DNA from: Symbiodinium natans
Lineage: Eukaryota; Sar; Dinophyceae; Suessiales; Symbiodiniaceae
NCBI GenBank assembly: GCA_905221605.1
Contig: CAJNDS010002412.1
Span: 1,959,929-2,023,928 of the forward strand
Length of the DNA stretch: 64,000 bases
Reading direction: 5' to 3'
Part shown: positions 1-8,793 of the stretch, one piece after another
Position numbering within the stretch: position 1 is the first letter of the stretch
Layout of the letters: each line of letters starts with the position of its first letter
The notes under the pieces: generated by a model
The model's database searches: none
The model's input: the letters and a program-made list of their open reading frames with translations, nothing else
Told to the model about the DNA's origin: nothing
Made by a program: the position numbers and the translations under genes

Positions 1-86
1 TTTAGGGTTTAGGGTTTAGGGTTTAGGGTTTAGGGTTTAGGGTTTAGGGATTAGGTTTAGGGTTTGAGGTTTAGGGTTTAGGGTTT
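1..86 (+). repeat. TTTAGGG array at window start
   Basis: About a dozen TTTAGGG units, some degenerate. Because more than twenty similar arrays lie inside the window, this is not evidence for a chromosome end. Confidence 0.95.
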
Positions 87-592
87 CGAGTCCCTTGCTA
101 TATAACCCTTATCTACACTACATACAGTAAGGGCCCACCCTTCGGATCCCTCACACTATGGACTCATGGTTCCAACCTATGATACTAAGGTCTGAATACA
201 ACAAGTGTCTTAAAGATGTCCGTGAGCTTGATGTAAAGTTTCTGCTCTGTTCTGTTCTGTGCGGACATCCGGGATATCAAGTTTGAAGATGACACAATCC
301 CTCTGGAGCCTATGGTAGAAGAAATTCTCTGTCGTCAGGTGCAGTAATAGAGTAAGATCGAGGCTCGACATACGGACATCGTCTTCTGCTGTCTGGCCAT
401 GAATAACAACCGATCATGCCCAAACGCCGCCTTCCAGGAAACCCTCTGCGGCTGCATTGGTGGTGGGTTGCAGTTGCTGGGGCAAACCCTGAAACACCCT
501 AAACCCTAAACCCTAAACCCTAAACCCTAAACCCTAAACCCTAAACCCCTAAACCCCTAAACCCCTAAACCCCTAAACCCTAAACCCCAGGC
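87..592. other. Unassigned sequence
   Basis: Unique-looking sequence to about 495, then a CCCTAAA array (497-588) that abuts the ABC exon. A short open plus-strand stretch near 255-345 has no recognisable motif. No supported gene. Confidence 0.5.
497..588 (-). repeat. CCCTAAA array, intronic
   Basis: CCCTAAA and CCCCTAAA units immediately downstream (in transcription) of the 593-677 exon. The intron starts at the GC donor and runs straight into the repeat. Confidence 0.9.
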
Positions 593-2049
593 CAAGGAGC
601 AGGTAGGTGAAGAGGAAGTTCTGGCAGAGCACCGCCACACCCGAGCCGAGACCGACCAGGATGAGACACAAGACGGCCTGCAAAGGGTAGGGTTCAGGGT
701 TTAGGGTTTAGGGTCTAGGGTTTAGGGTTTAGGGCTTAGGGCTTAGGGTTTAGGGTTTAGGGTGTGGGGTTTTTAAGGGTCGTTTTGTCGCTCCCGCATA
801 GCTGAACTGAGGTAAAGGGCTTAGTGTTTACGGACAGGTGCTGATCTGGGGTTAAACTTTAGGGATAATCAGGGTACAGGGCCTTGTTTTCTCACCCACC
901 CGCCAAGCAAATCAGCCACGCTGCAAAGCAACATTTTGAGGGACTGTAGACGCAAGTGTGCGCAAAAAGGGCAAAAAAGCGCCAGGGCTTCAGATTTCTG
1001 AGCCCTATAGAAGCCTGTTTAGTCAATGCTGGGCTAGTGTGTGCGTCGGGTTCAGGGTTCCAGTGCATGCTCCCCACGCGCATGAATCAAGGCACGCAAA
1101 GCTCTTCATGTCCGCGCTCTACCATTCAACACATCGTTCGTGGTGTCAGAAAACTGGGCCCTGGGGCTTTGAGGGTCTTGACTTGCTGCACCACCATCCC
1201 CCCAAAGCCATAAGCCCCCAGCCATACTTGTGGGCTACCTAAGAACTCTCGCAGGGGCTGTGCAACGAAACCTACCAGAAAGCAGCCTTGGCGAGCCTTG
1301 GGGTCCTGGAGCTGGGGTTAAAAGGTGTGGCACCTCAACCCGAAACCGTTTTGCAACCTAAAACCCTAAACCCTAAACCCTAAACCCTAAACCAAGGTTG
1401 AGAGGGGCCGGGCCTGGTCCAGCTTGGGGTACATCTGCTCAAAGCCATTTTGCTGGCCGTCGAAGAGCGAGAGAATGGCCTCCGGGGGTTGAAAGTTCTT
1501 TGGGGCTCCTAAACCCTAAACCCTAAACCCTAAACCCTAAACCCTGAACCCTGAACCTACTAAACCCTAAACCCTAAACCCTAAACCCTAGACCCTAAAC
1601 CCTAAACCCTAAGCCCTAAACCCTAAACCCCAGACGGATTTCTGCGAGCACGCTCTGCAGCAGCAGGCCTCACGCTAGTGCAAAACGGGTTTGGGGTTTA
1701 GGGGCAGCGAAAGTGGGTTTTGAGGTGTTGAGTTCTTCAAACCCTGAACCCTGAACCCTGAACCCTAAACCCTAAACCCTGAACCCTAAACCCTAAACCC
1801 TAAACCGAGCTTCGTCCAGCGAAAGATCATGGGCCCAACCATCCTAAGTCTCCGGCACCATGCCTGAAGTAGTTTAAAGCATGTAGGGTTTAGGGTTTAG
1901 GGTTTAGGGTTTGGGGTTTAGGGTTTAGGGTTTAGGGTTTCGGGTTTAGGGTTTAGGGCTTGGGAACCCGGCCCCGTTGAAGAAGACAGCTTCCAGGGGC
2001 TGCCCGGCAGCTTCAGCGATGATGATCTCAGCTGACACGTGTGTGCCCC
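593..2049 (-). CDS. ABCB-type transporter, start of second transmembrane domain (partial, 3 exons)
   Basis: Three minus-strand exons read as the TM7-TM8 part of an ABCB/MDR-type exporter. Exon about 2049-1973 (start uncertain) gives GQPLEAVFFNG. Exon 1479-1393 gives ILSLFDGQQNGFEQMYPKL. Exon 677-593 is strongly hydrophobic and contains LCLILVGLGSGVAVLCQNF. The first junction uses a GC donor with a GCC direct repeat on both sides, and both later acceptors are AG|G in frame. ABCB proteins have exactly this order: a GxGQP-like TM7, an extracellular loop, then a TM8 ending in Q-x-F-x-F. The introns are almost pure telomere-type repeats. The gene continues off the left edge. It may be the second half of the transporter at 37.8-13.3 kb, but then two genes (UGT and ankyrin 1) lie in the intervening intron. 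A separate ABC gene is the alternative. Confidence 0.6.
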
Positions 2050-2173
2050 CTCGTTTAGTTGGGGTTTAGGGTTTAGGGTTTAGGGTTTAGGGTTTAGGGT
2101 TTAGGGTTTAGGGTTTAGGGTTTAGGGTTTAGGGTTTAGGGTTTAGGGTTTAGGGTTTAGGGTTTAGGGTTTA
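1359..2173. repeat. Cluster of telomere-type arrays in both orientations
   Basis: CCCTAAA arrays at about 1359-1393, 1509-1631 and 1740-1806 are followed by TTTAGGG arrays at about 1885-1966 and 2058-2173 (the last nearly perfect). The head-to-head arrangement brackets the putative TM7 exon. Degenerate units (CCCTGAA, CCCTAGA) show ageing. Confidence 0.9.
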
Positions 2174-3540
2174 ATATAGGGGCCTGAATCATGAGAATTG
2201 AGTTTGGGGGGGGGGGGGGTTATTGTAGTATACCTATAAAGGGACCAGAACGGCATACTATCAGTCATTATTCCGACCCCTATATTAGGAGGGCCAATTT
2301 CATATAAAGGTTTCGGGTTCCGGGTGGCCAGAAGAGGGCTTAGGATGCCTGTTGCAGAACACTGCACACAAGAGTGTGAGCCCATGGGCTAGGGTTTAGG
2401 GTTTAGGGTTTAGGGACTCGTTCCGAACCCCGTACAGGCTATGTGCACTAGTCAAAGCAAGGAGCTAGTCCGTGTTTGGAGTTTAGGGAGCTGGGGCTTC
2501 GCTTAGGGCTCTTTATGGGGGAAGCACCTTAAACTTGTGCTCTGCACTGTAGACGGGCAACGGGCTGTGTAATAAAAACTCACCTGTGAGGGAGCCCGTG
2601 GTTAACGCAACCCTGACCCGCAACTACCCCCACGCCCACCCACCCACCCACACAAATACAGACAAACAGACGGACTCACTATCTTGAGCAAAAACCGAAA
2701 CCACTACCGAGAGCGTTCCATCGCCAAGGTGCCACGAAGGCAATCGGCCACACCCACCAGTAGAATCTGTCAAAAGTACTGGGCTGGTTTAGGGTTTAGG
2801 GTGATGTTTCGGGTGCGGGAGCGGGTTTTTGAGCTTCATCCCTCCGAATATACACAACAACCTGCCACTTGGGCGGAAGCACTGTCGAATTGGACGGGCT
2901 TTCGGCTGAGGGCCTGAAATCCAGCATGCGTGTCGGGATAGAAATAGGTTCTGGCACAGGTGGCCCCAAACCCTAAACCCTAAACCCTAAACCCTAAACC
3001 CAAACCCTTGTCGTGACAAGCCTCGAAGCCCAGAGCAAAGGGCGCTGTTCGGTACTTGGTTTGAATTAAGGTGCCTTTGGGCGAGAATGTCGAAATAGTC
3101 TCATTTTAGGGTTTAGGGTTTAGGGTTTCATTCAGTAGCAGTATGAGGAAGCTAAGCCCTAAAGACTACACCCTAAAGCCAAAAACCCTATAGTTGGCTT
3201 TAGGGCTTGGGGTTCCTGGCGTTGGGTTGACCCGACTCCTAGGTCCTCGCTACGTAAAGCTTCCCGATAAAGACTCCCCGCAAACATCTCAGGAGGAGCT
3301 GGGACTGGAGCCATGTGGTCGGCTGTAGGGAATTTATGAAGTCTAAATCTTAAACTCTAAACCCAAAAACCCTAACTAAACCCTACACCCTAAAGCCTAT
3401 AACCCTAAACCCTAAGCCCGAAAGCCTTTTACATCCAGACCTCTAAACCCCTAAAACCCTAAACCCCTGAACTCCTAAACCCCTAAACCCCTAAACCCCT
3501 GCCCTAACCCTTAGCCCTAAACCCTAAACCAGAAGACCCT

Positions 3541-3914
3541 AGCCCTAAACCCTAAACCCTAAACCCTAAACCCTAAACCCTAAACCCTAAACCCTAAACC
3601 CCTAGCCCTAAACCCTAAACCCCTAAACCCCTAAACCCCTAAACAGTTAAAAAAGGGCGGGGCCCCACCTCATGAAGCCAAAGAGGCGTCTCCAGATCTC
3701 GGATGGCAGAGGCTTGTGAGGACGAATGTCGGCTGGGGTAGTTCTCTGATTTGGGGTTTAGGGTTTAGGGCTAGGGCTTAGGGTTTAGGGTTTAGGGTTT
3801 AGGGTTTAGGGTTTAGGGTTTAGGGTTTAGGGTTTAGGGTTTAGGGTTCAGGGTTCAGGGTTCAGGGTTCAGGGTTCAGGGTTTAGGGTTTAGGCTAGGG
3901 TTTAGGGTTTAGGC
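3541..3914. repeat. Telomere-type arrays, inverted pair
   Basis: A CCCTAAA array (about 3541-3645) and a TTTAGGG array (about 3754-3914) face each other across roughly 110 bp of unique sequence, giving a potential large hairpin. The second array contains a run of TTCAGGG variants. Confidence 0.9.
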
Positions 3915-4039
3915 GTTGGGGTTTGTTTTTCGCTGGCCGAACCGCAAGGCAGGGCTTCGTGTCGGGTTCTGGTGCCTTCTCAGAAAAGTTCCGTTCGACG
4001 GCTCATTTCTGAGGGTTTAGGGTTTAGGGTGCAGGGTGC

Positions 4040-4560
4040 CCATGAGGCTTTCTTTCCTGCTGGAGCTGGAACGGCCCACTGATGCCCATGATGCTCGCCT
4101 GCCTTTCCGAGCATCATAGGCATCAGTGGGAGGGGCCCTTTTTCGCTGAAGCAGGAAGCCGACCTAGCATCACGGGCATCAGTGGGGGGGTTTCTCTGTT
4201 TCGGGGCCTTTCTCGGTCAAGGAGGGAAGCAAGCATCAGCGGCGCAGGCCGGCAAGGTGAGCATCATGAGCATTGGGATGAGGGCCTATTGGAACTTGCT
4301 GTTGGTGAGTAGGGCATGGGGGAATGAGGCACCCTATACAGTCCTTTATTAAAGGGATATATAGGGCCCTCATTCCTCATTCCCTCCGAACCAACAGTGA
4401 GGAAACTGAGCATCATGGGCAGCATCGGCATTCGTGGGATGTGGCCTTCCCAGGTCAGGCAGGAGGGGAGGAGCGAATAGGGCCAGCCTGCCCAGCCATC
4501 AGTGAAAATCAGTGGGCCTGAAGACGGGCAAGCGATCATCCTCCGTGGGGCCTTTCCAGC
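4040..4560. repeat. Hairpin repeat cluster (GATGCTCG / CGAGCATC)
   Basis: Several copies of CCCACTGATGCC...GATGCTCG facing CGAGCATCAT...GGCATCAGTGGG. The pair at about 4075-4130 forms a near-perfect hairpin with a short loop. Related pieces recur near 7680-7745 and 7835-7925. Function unknown. Confidence 0.7.
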
Positions 4561-4981
4561 TCAAGCAGGACATGCTCAAAAGGCCTGATCCTGCAGCTAG
4601 AGAGGCCATAGGGATCATTATTCCTACAAGTGCGCAGATTGCTGTGACCATTCTTCCTTTAGCCCGGAATCTTCCCGAATCCTCCCCTCAACCTCCGAAA
4701 GCAAACAACGACAGAAGCCTGAGCGCTCAATTTCAGGGTTCGAGATGAAGGTTGTGCTTGCAGGTCCCTATGTCGACTAAACGGATACAGTGCTGATGAT
4801 CGAGGCCCCAAATAGTAGATCAACCCAAAACCTAAACCCTCAACCCTCAGGACCCCAACAAGGTACCCCTAATTTCGGAAATCCCCCCAGCATGTTTACA
4901 AGGTAGGGGCTGCTCTTCGATCCCTTCAAGCCTGCAGTGCCGGATCCCCTTTTTCCACAGAACCATGGCGCACGCACAGCC

Positions 4982-7089
4982 TCAGGGTGGGTCCGACAGT
5001 AGGCTCTCCATCTCTCCGCGGTTCATCAGGTAGGCTGCGCAACTGAGACCCTGCGAGTTTTGCAGATCTCGATTGGCACCAGCTTCCAACAGCAGCCGCG
5101 CAATTTCAAGGTGGCCATGGGCAGCCGCTAGAATCAAAGCTGTGTTGCCACTCATGTCCTGCAGATCCTTCTGGACACCGGCTTCCAACAGAAACTTCGC
5201 GAACTTCACTTCGCCTAGGATGGCCCTTAAGACCCTCTACTCTCTGAAACACATTCCTAAATATGATTCCTCTTAAACCCAATGAGGGAAAACATAAAAT
5301 CCCAGCCGCCATGTTCAGCTGCCAAGTGAAGAGCGGTGCTGCCAAACGCATCCTGCAGGTTTTTGCGGGCACCGACCTCCAACAGCAACCTGGGATGGCC
5401 TTTGAAACGCTCTTAAATGAACATGATCCTCTCAAACCCCAATAAGGGTTGTCTTAACGCAACCTTAAGACCCTCTGAAAAATAGTCCCGCATACGATCC
5501 TCTCAAACCCCAAAAAGGGAAAAGTAGACAATGTCCCGAAACCCTACCGAGCAGCTGCGCAATGTCCACGTGGCCCTCGCGAGCCGCGTACATGAGGGCG
5601 GTTCTGCCAGCTTTAGTCTGCAGGTCCTTGCTGGCGCCGTTCTCCAACAGCACCTGGGCAATCTTCACGTCCCCGGTCTGAGCTGCGTGGATGAGGGCTT
5701 CTTTTAAGTCCTCACTTGGGATGTTCCCCCTTATACTAACAGTCCTTCATAAGGATTCGAGTAGGGAGTACTATAGAATCCCTATAATAAGGACTGTTAG
5801 TTTAAGAGGGAACATCCCAAGTCCTCACCCTGCAAGTCGCAGCCAGCTTCCAACAGCTTGCGCGCAACTTCGACGAGCCCATTCTCGCAAGCATCAATGA
5901 GCTCGTCAACGGCCTGGGATAGGATTACCAGGATGGGCTATTATACCCTATAATCCCTTCAAAGGCCCTTCATAGGGTTCATTATGGGGATTATAAAGCC
6001 TAATAACCCATCCTGGGCACCCGTGGGGATATAGAGCCTCTAAGTAGGATCCCTGCTTTGTAGAGAGCCTTGAAGAGGGTTCAGAGGGGTTCCCTTCCCC
6101 TTAACCTAGGAAAAGGCCTCGTGGTGATTTGCGATTGTGGGCACAGACACCACAAGCAGCTGCACGTCGACGGGCCCAGCCATCTTAGCCAGGTCGCACA
6201 AGTTGCTTGCGTCACACAAGCCTGAGTTTAGGGTTTAGGGTTTAGGGTTTAGGGTTTAGGGTTTAGGGTTTAGGGTTTAGGGTTTAGGGTTTAGGGTTAG
6301 GTTCTTTTGCGAAGAATATGGACGTAGCACGAAACAATCATAGTTAGTCGTACCAATTATCATCATAGACATAACAGTCGTCATCCGAAATGATCAGCTT
6401 CGTTCTTGCCGCATTGAAATAACAATGAAGATATAAGACATTGCTCAACGATGGCTCAAGAACGGCTTCCGTTGTGGAGGAGTTCTTGAAGACACATAGG
6501 GAAGCTGAATCTCTCGCGCAGGGCCTGTTTCAGCTCCGTCACGCTCTTGATGGCCGTCAAGCTCCTGTGATTCTTGCGTCTAGTCAGGCTCAGGGGGTGA
6601 GGGCACTACAGGCTTGCAGATAACGATAACAAGAGGAACGCTGGCAAACATAACGATATTGATAATCATCATTGCAGTTCTAGTAAGAACACGAATTTGT
6701 ATTCTTATGGCACAAGAACGATTAGCAGAGTGATAATTATGTTCGTAATTGCTTCAGGAAGCCCAGGCAGAAGTCTAAGCCGATCATCCCTTGTTCTTCG
6801 TTGGCTACGATTTGCTTCAAGAACCCCCCGCCACAAAACATATAGAATATGTATATATATACACCTGAAAATGATCTCTGTATGGCCCTTTATCAGAAAG
6901 GATTTCTTTACTTTATTATTATTTATGATTATTTTGTTTTTTTCGGGGGAGGGTGGGGGGGGGGGGGGTTCTCAAACAAAAATTTGGGGTGGGGGTATCA
7001 TAAACGCCAAAATTTTCAAAACCCATCCAACTCTGACCAAGGATCTCGGAAACCAGCTCCTCCCCGGTGATGCTCCAAACGCGGAGCAT
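4982..7089 (-). CDS. Ankyrin-repeat protein with ubiquitin-like N-terminus (ankyrin 1), 7 exons
   Basis: Reconstructed exons: 7046-7089, 6467-6564, 6118-6221, 5824-5913, 5556-5710, 5310-5389, 4982-5214. Joined, they give one frame of 804 nt (267 aa) with an ATG and a TGA. Residues 1-80 start LRVWSITGEEL and continue with VTELKQALRERF and VDVQLL, a ubiquitin-fold-like N-terminus often seen in dinoflagellate ankyrin proteins. Residues about 85-265 are ankyrin repeats with clear GRTALMYAAREGHVDIAQLL and GNTALILAAAHGHLEIARLL consensus. Probable role: a protein-binding scaffold; no enzyme motif is present. All six introns end AG|G; donors are GA, GC, GC, GA, GC, GC. The exon 2/3 junction is the least certain. 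Introns 3-6 are repeat elements (see families B, C, D, E). A paralogue lies at 24206-25668. Confidence 0.88.
5215..5309 (-). mobile_element. Family C element, intron 6 of ankyrin 1
   Basis: Shares the GGATGGCC...CTCTGAAA...GATTCCTCTTAAACCCAA layout with intron 5. GCG is duplicated at both edges, and the intron reads GC...AG|G in frame. Confidence 0.82.
5390..5555 (-). mobile_element. Family C element, intron 5 of ankyrin 1
   Basis: Contains two copies of a GATCCTCTCAAACCCCAA motif and ends GGCCATCCCAG. Exon edges carry GCTGC and GTTGC, a probable 5-bp duplication with one change. Same family as the next intron. Confidence 0.8.
5711..5823 (-). mobile_element. Family B element, intron 4 of ankyrin 1
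   Basis: Near-perfect inverted repeats (TTGGGATGTTCCC, then CTTATACTAACAGTCC) flanked by the direct repeat GTCCTCAC on both sides in plus orientation. Removing the element plus one copy restores the ankyrin frame. The resulting intron reads GA...AG|G. Best single example of target-site duplication in the window. Confidence 0.92.
5914..6117 (-). mobile_element. Family E element with family D nested inside, intron 3 of ankyrin 1
   Basis: The outer element (GGGGATATAG, AGAGAGCC, GGGTTCCCTT motifs) matches a second copy at about 36205-36350. An inner inverted repeat (CCAGGATGGGCTATTATA facing TAATAACCCATCCTGG, about 5931-6018) interrupts it. The direct repeat GCC at the exon edges gives a GC...AG|G intron. 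Confidence 0.82.
6226..6301 (+). repeat. TTTAGGG array inside intron 2 of ankyrin 1
   Basis: About ten units directly next to the AG|G acceptor of exon 3: the intron end on the coding strand reads CCCTAAACTCAG. Confidence 0.92.
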
Positions 7090-8793
7090 GCTACCGATGG
7101 GATGCTGCAACTCAAAGTTGCTGTTGCAAAAGGTTCAGTTTAGGGCTTAGGGCTTAGGGCTTCGGGGTTGGAATGTAAACGGTGTAGGGGAAGCCTGAGT
7201 ACCATGCCACAACATTCCTGCAACAATTGGTTGCGGGATGGCGGGTTGACAGTGCAAGGCGCGCATACACGCCTGAAATCGAACGGTTCAGCGGTGCGTC
7301 ATAAGCATGTGCTGGTGCCTATTGTCGTCTGAATTCTGAATTCTGCAAAATAACGATTCGCGGAGAAACCACAGGACCTTCATTGAACTTGCTCTTGATC
7401 TGCTGAGAGCTTGAGGCGCCCAGCGGGACAAAAGGCAAGTCGGGTGGCGGGATGGGCCTGGGACTCCGAATGTAAGGGAGACCCCTATCTGTTGTTAGGA
7501 GGGTTTAGGGTTTAGGGTTTAGGGGGGTCAGGGTTTAGGGGGGTTAGGGTTTAGGGTTTAGGGTTTAGGGTTTAGGGTTTAGGGTTTAGGGTTTAGGGTT
7601 TAGGGTTTAGGGTTTAGGGTTTAGGACTTCCGAGCTGGCACATCACGCTGCTCGCCACCTAGGCAACACACCTCTCGGCACACTGATGCTCATGATGCTC
7701 CCTCTTCCTGCTGGGCCTGGGCCGCCCATCCCACTGATGCCTCTTCCTCGTTTTGTCTGCCTGCGCCGCGGCCTGGCCAGCAAACCCTAAACCCGAAACT
7801 CTAAACCCGAAACCCTAAACCCTGAACCCTAAACCGTCCATGATGCTCGCTTGCCCACCTGAGCCAGAAAGGCTCTGGCCCACTGATTGATGCCCAGGAG
7901 GCTTGCTTTCCTGCTTGAGCTAGAAAAGGGAATGCTACTAGGAATTCTTCCGACTCCTATATGGGGGAGCTCTCTTCATTAGGGTCCCTTCTTGGGAGAA
8001 CTACCCATATGAGTCTTATTTCCTCAATTCGACTAAACCCCAAAGCCCCTCCCCCCCATGGGAAGTTCCATGGCGGCCCGCGACTCTCCATGTGGTACAC
8101 TCCCTCATTTATCGCGGCAGCCATCTCATATCCACCAAACTGTGCCGGCAGCGCACATTTTTTGGGTTTTCTTTCCATGTCTTCTTCTGCTCTTGAACGC
8201 AGAGATGCCCCCGAATTAGTCTCCATTAGGAGCGCCTGCTTTCGTGTACAAGACTTGCATGTGGCGATTTCGGAGCCACGGGGCAAGGTCCAGTGACGCC
8301 GAACTCTGAACTCCCCAAACGCTAACCTTCCATTTTGGGGTTTATAGGGTTTAGGGTTTGGATAACAACTGAAAGATCAAAATCACATGTCGAACCTGGA
8401 CCTTGCAAAACGGTGTGCCCTGTAGGCACTGTGAATTCGAGACCTGCGGCTCCCAAGTGTACTTTTGTTGGGCGTATTTCTTGCGGTGTCGGGCTAGGGT
8501 GTAGGATAAGCTTCTGCGGGTAGGTCGTGCTTCTCAGCGAGAATCCGCGAGGGCGCAAGAGGTCGTTGCAGACTCCGCAAAAGGTGGGGGGGCACGCATT
8601 GAAGCTGGGAGATGTCAGCTTGATGGTGCGAGGTCGGGTTAAGGGTAGGGTTTAAGGGTTTGAAGCACTAGAAACCATAAAACGCGAAACCCCAGCTTCG
8701 TGCTTCTCACGGCGATGTCTGCCATGCAGAAAAACAGGTGCGACGCCATGCTTTGGGCGAATCACGTGCTGCCTGGACTATATGACTCTTCTC
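7090..8793. other. Intergenic gap between ankyrin 1 and the glycosyltransferase gene
   Basis: Contains a TTTAGGG array (7500-7625), copies of the GATGCTC hairpin repeat (7680-7745, 7835-7925) and a family L-like piece (7930-8050). No ORF here shows recognisable motifs. The G-run and AT-rich stretch just left of 7040 belongs to intron 1 of ankyrin 1. Confidence 0.6.
7500..7625 (+). repeat. TTTAGGG array
   Basis: Long, mostly perfect array with two degenerate joints (GGGGGTCAGGG) near its start. Confidence 0.95.

Larger units (their letters stand above)
2180..4981. other. Repeat-rich gap, no gene recognised
   Basis: Holds a family L element (about 2200-2300, G-run followed by a GTAGTATACC motif), further arrays near 2966-3008, 3360-3645 and 3754-3914, a GCATCAT-type hairpin repeat cluster (4040-4560) and a degenerate family J end (about 4845-4895). 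The open frames here have no recognisable motif and lack AG|G-bounded exons I could defend. Confidence 0.6.

Noticed and set aside
1-86. Chromosome-end telomere at the left edge
   Set aside because: The same repeat fills many introns in the window, so an array at the edge says nothing about a chromosome end.
6697-7143. Plus-strand 148-residue ORF
   Set aside because: Runs through a G tract and is antisense to exon 1 of ankyrin 1.
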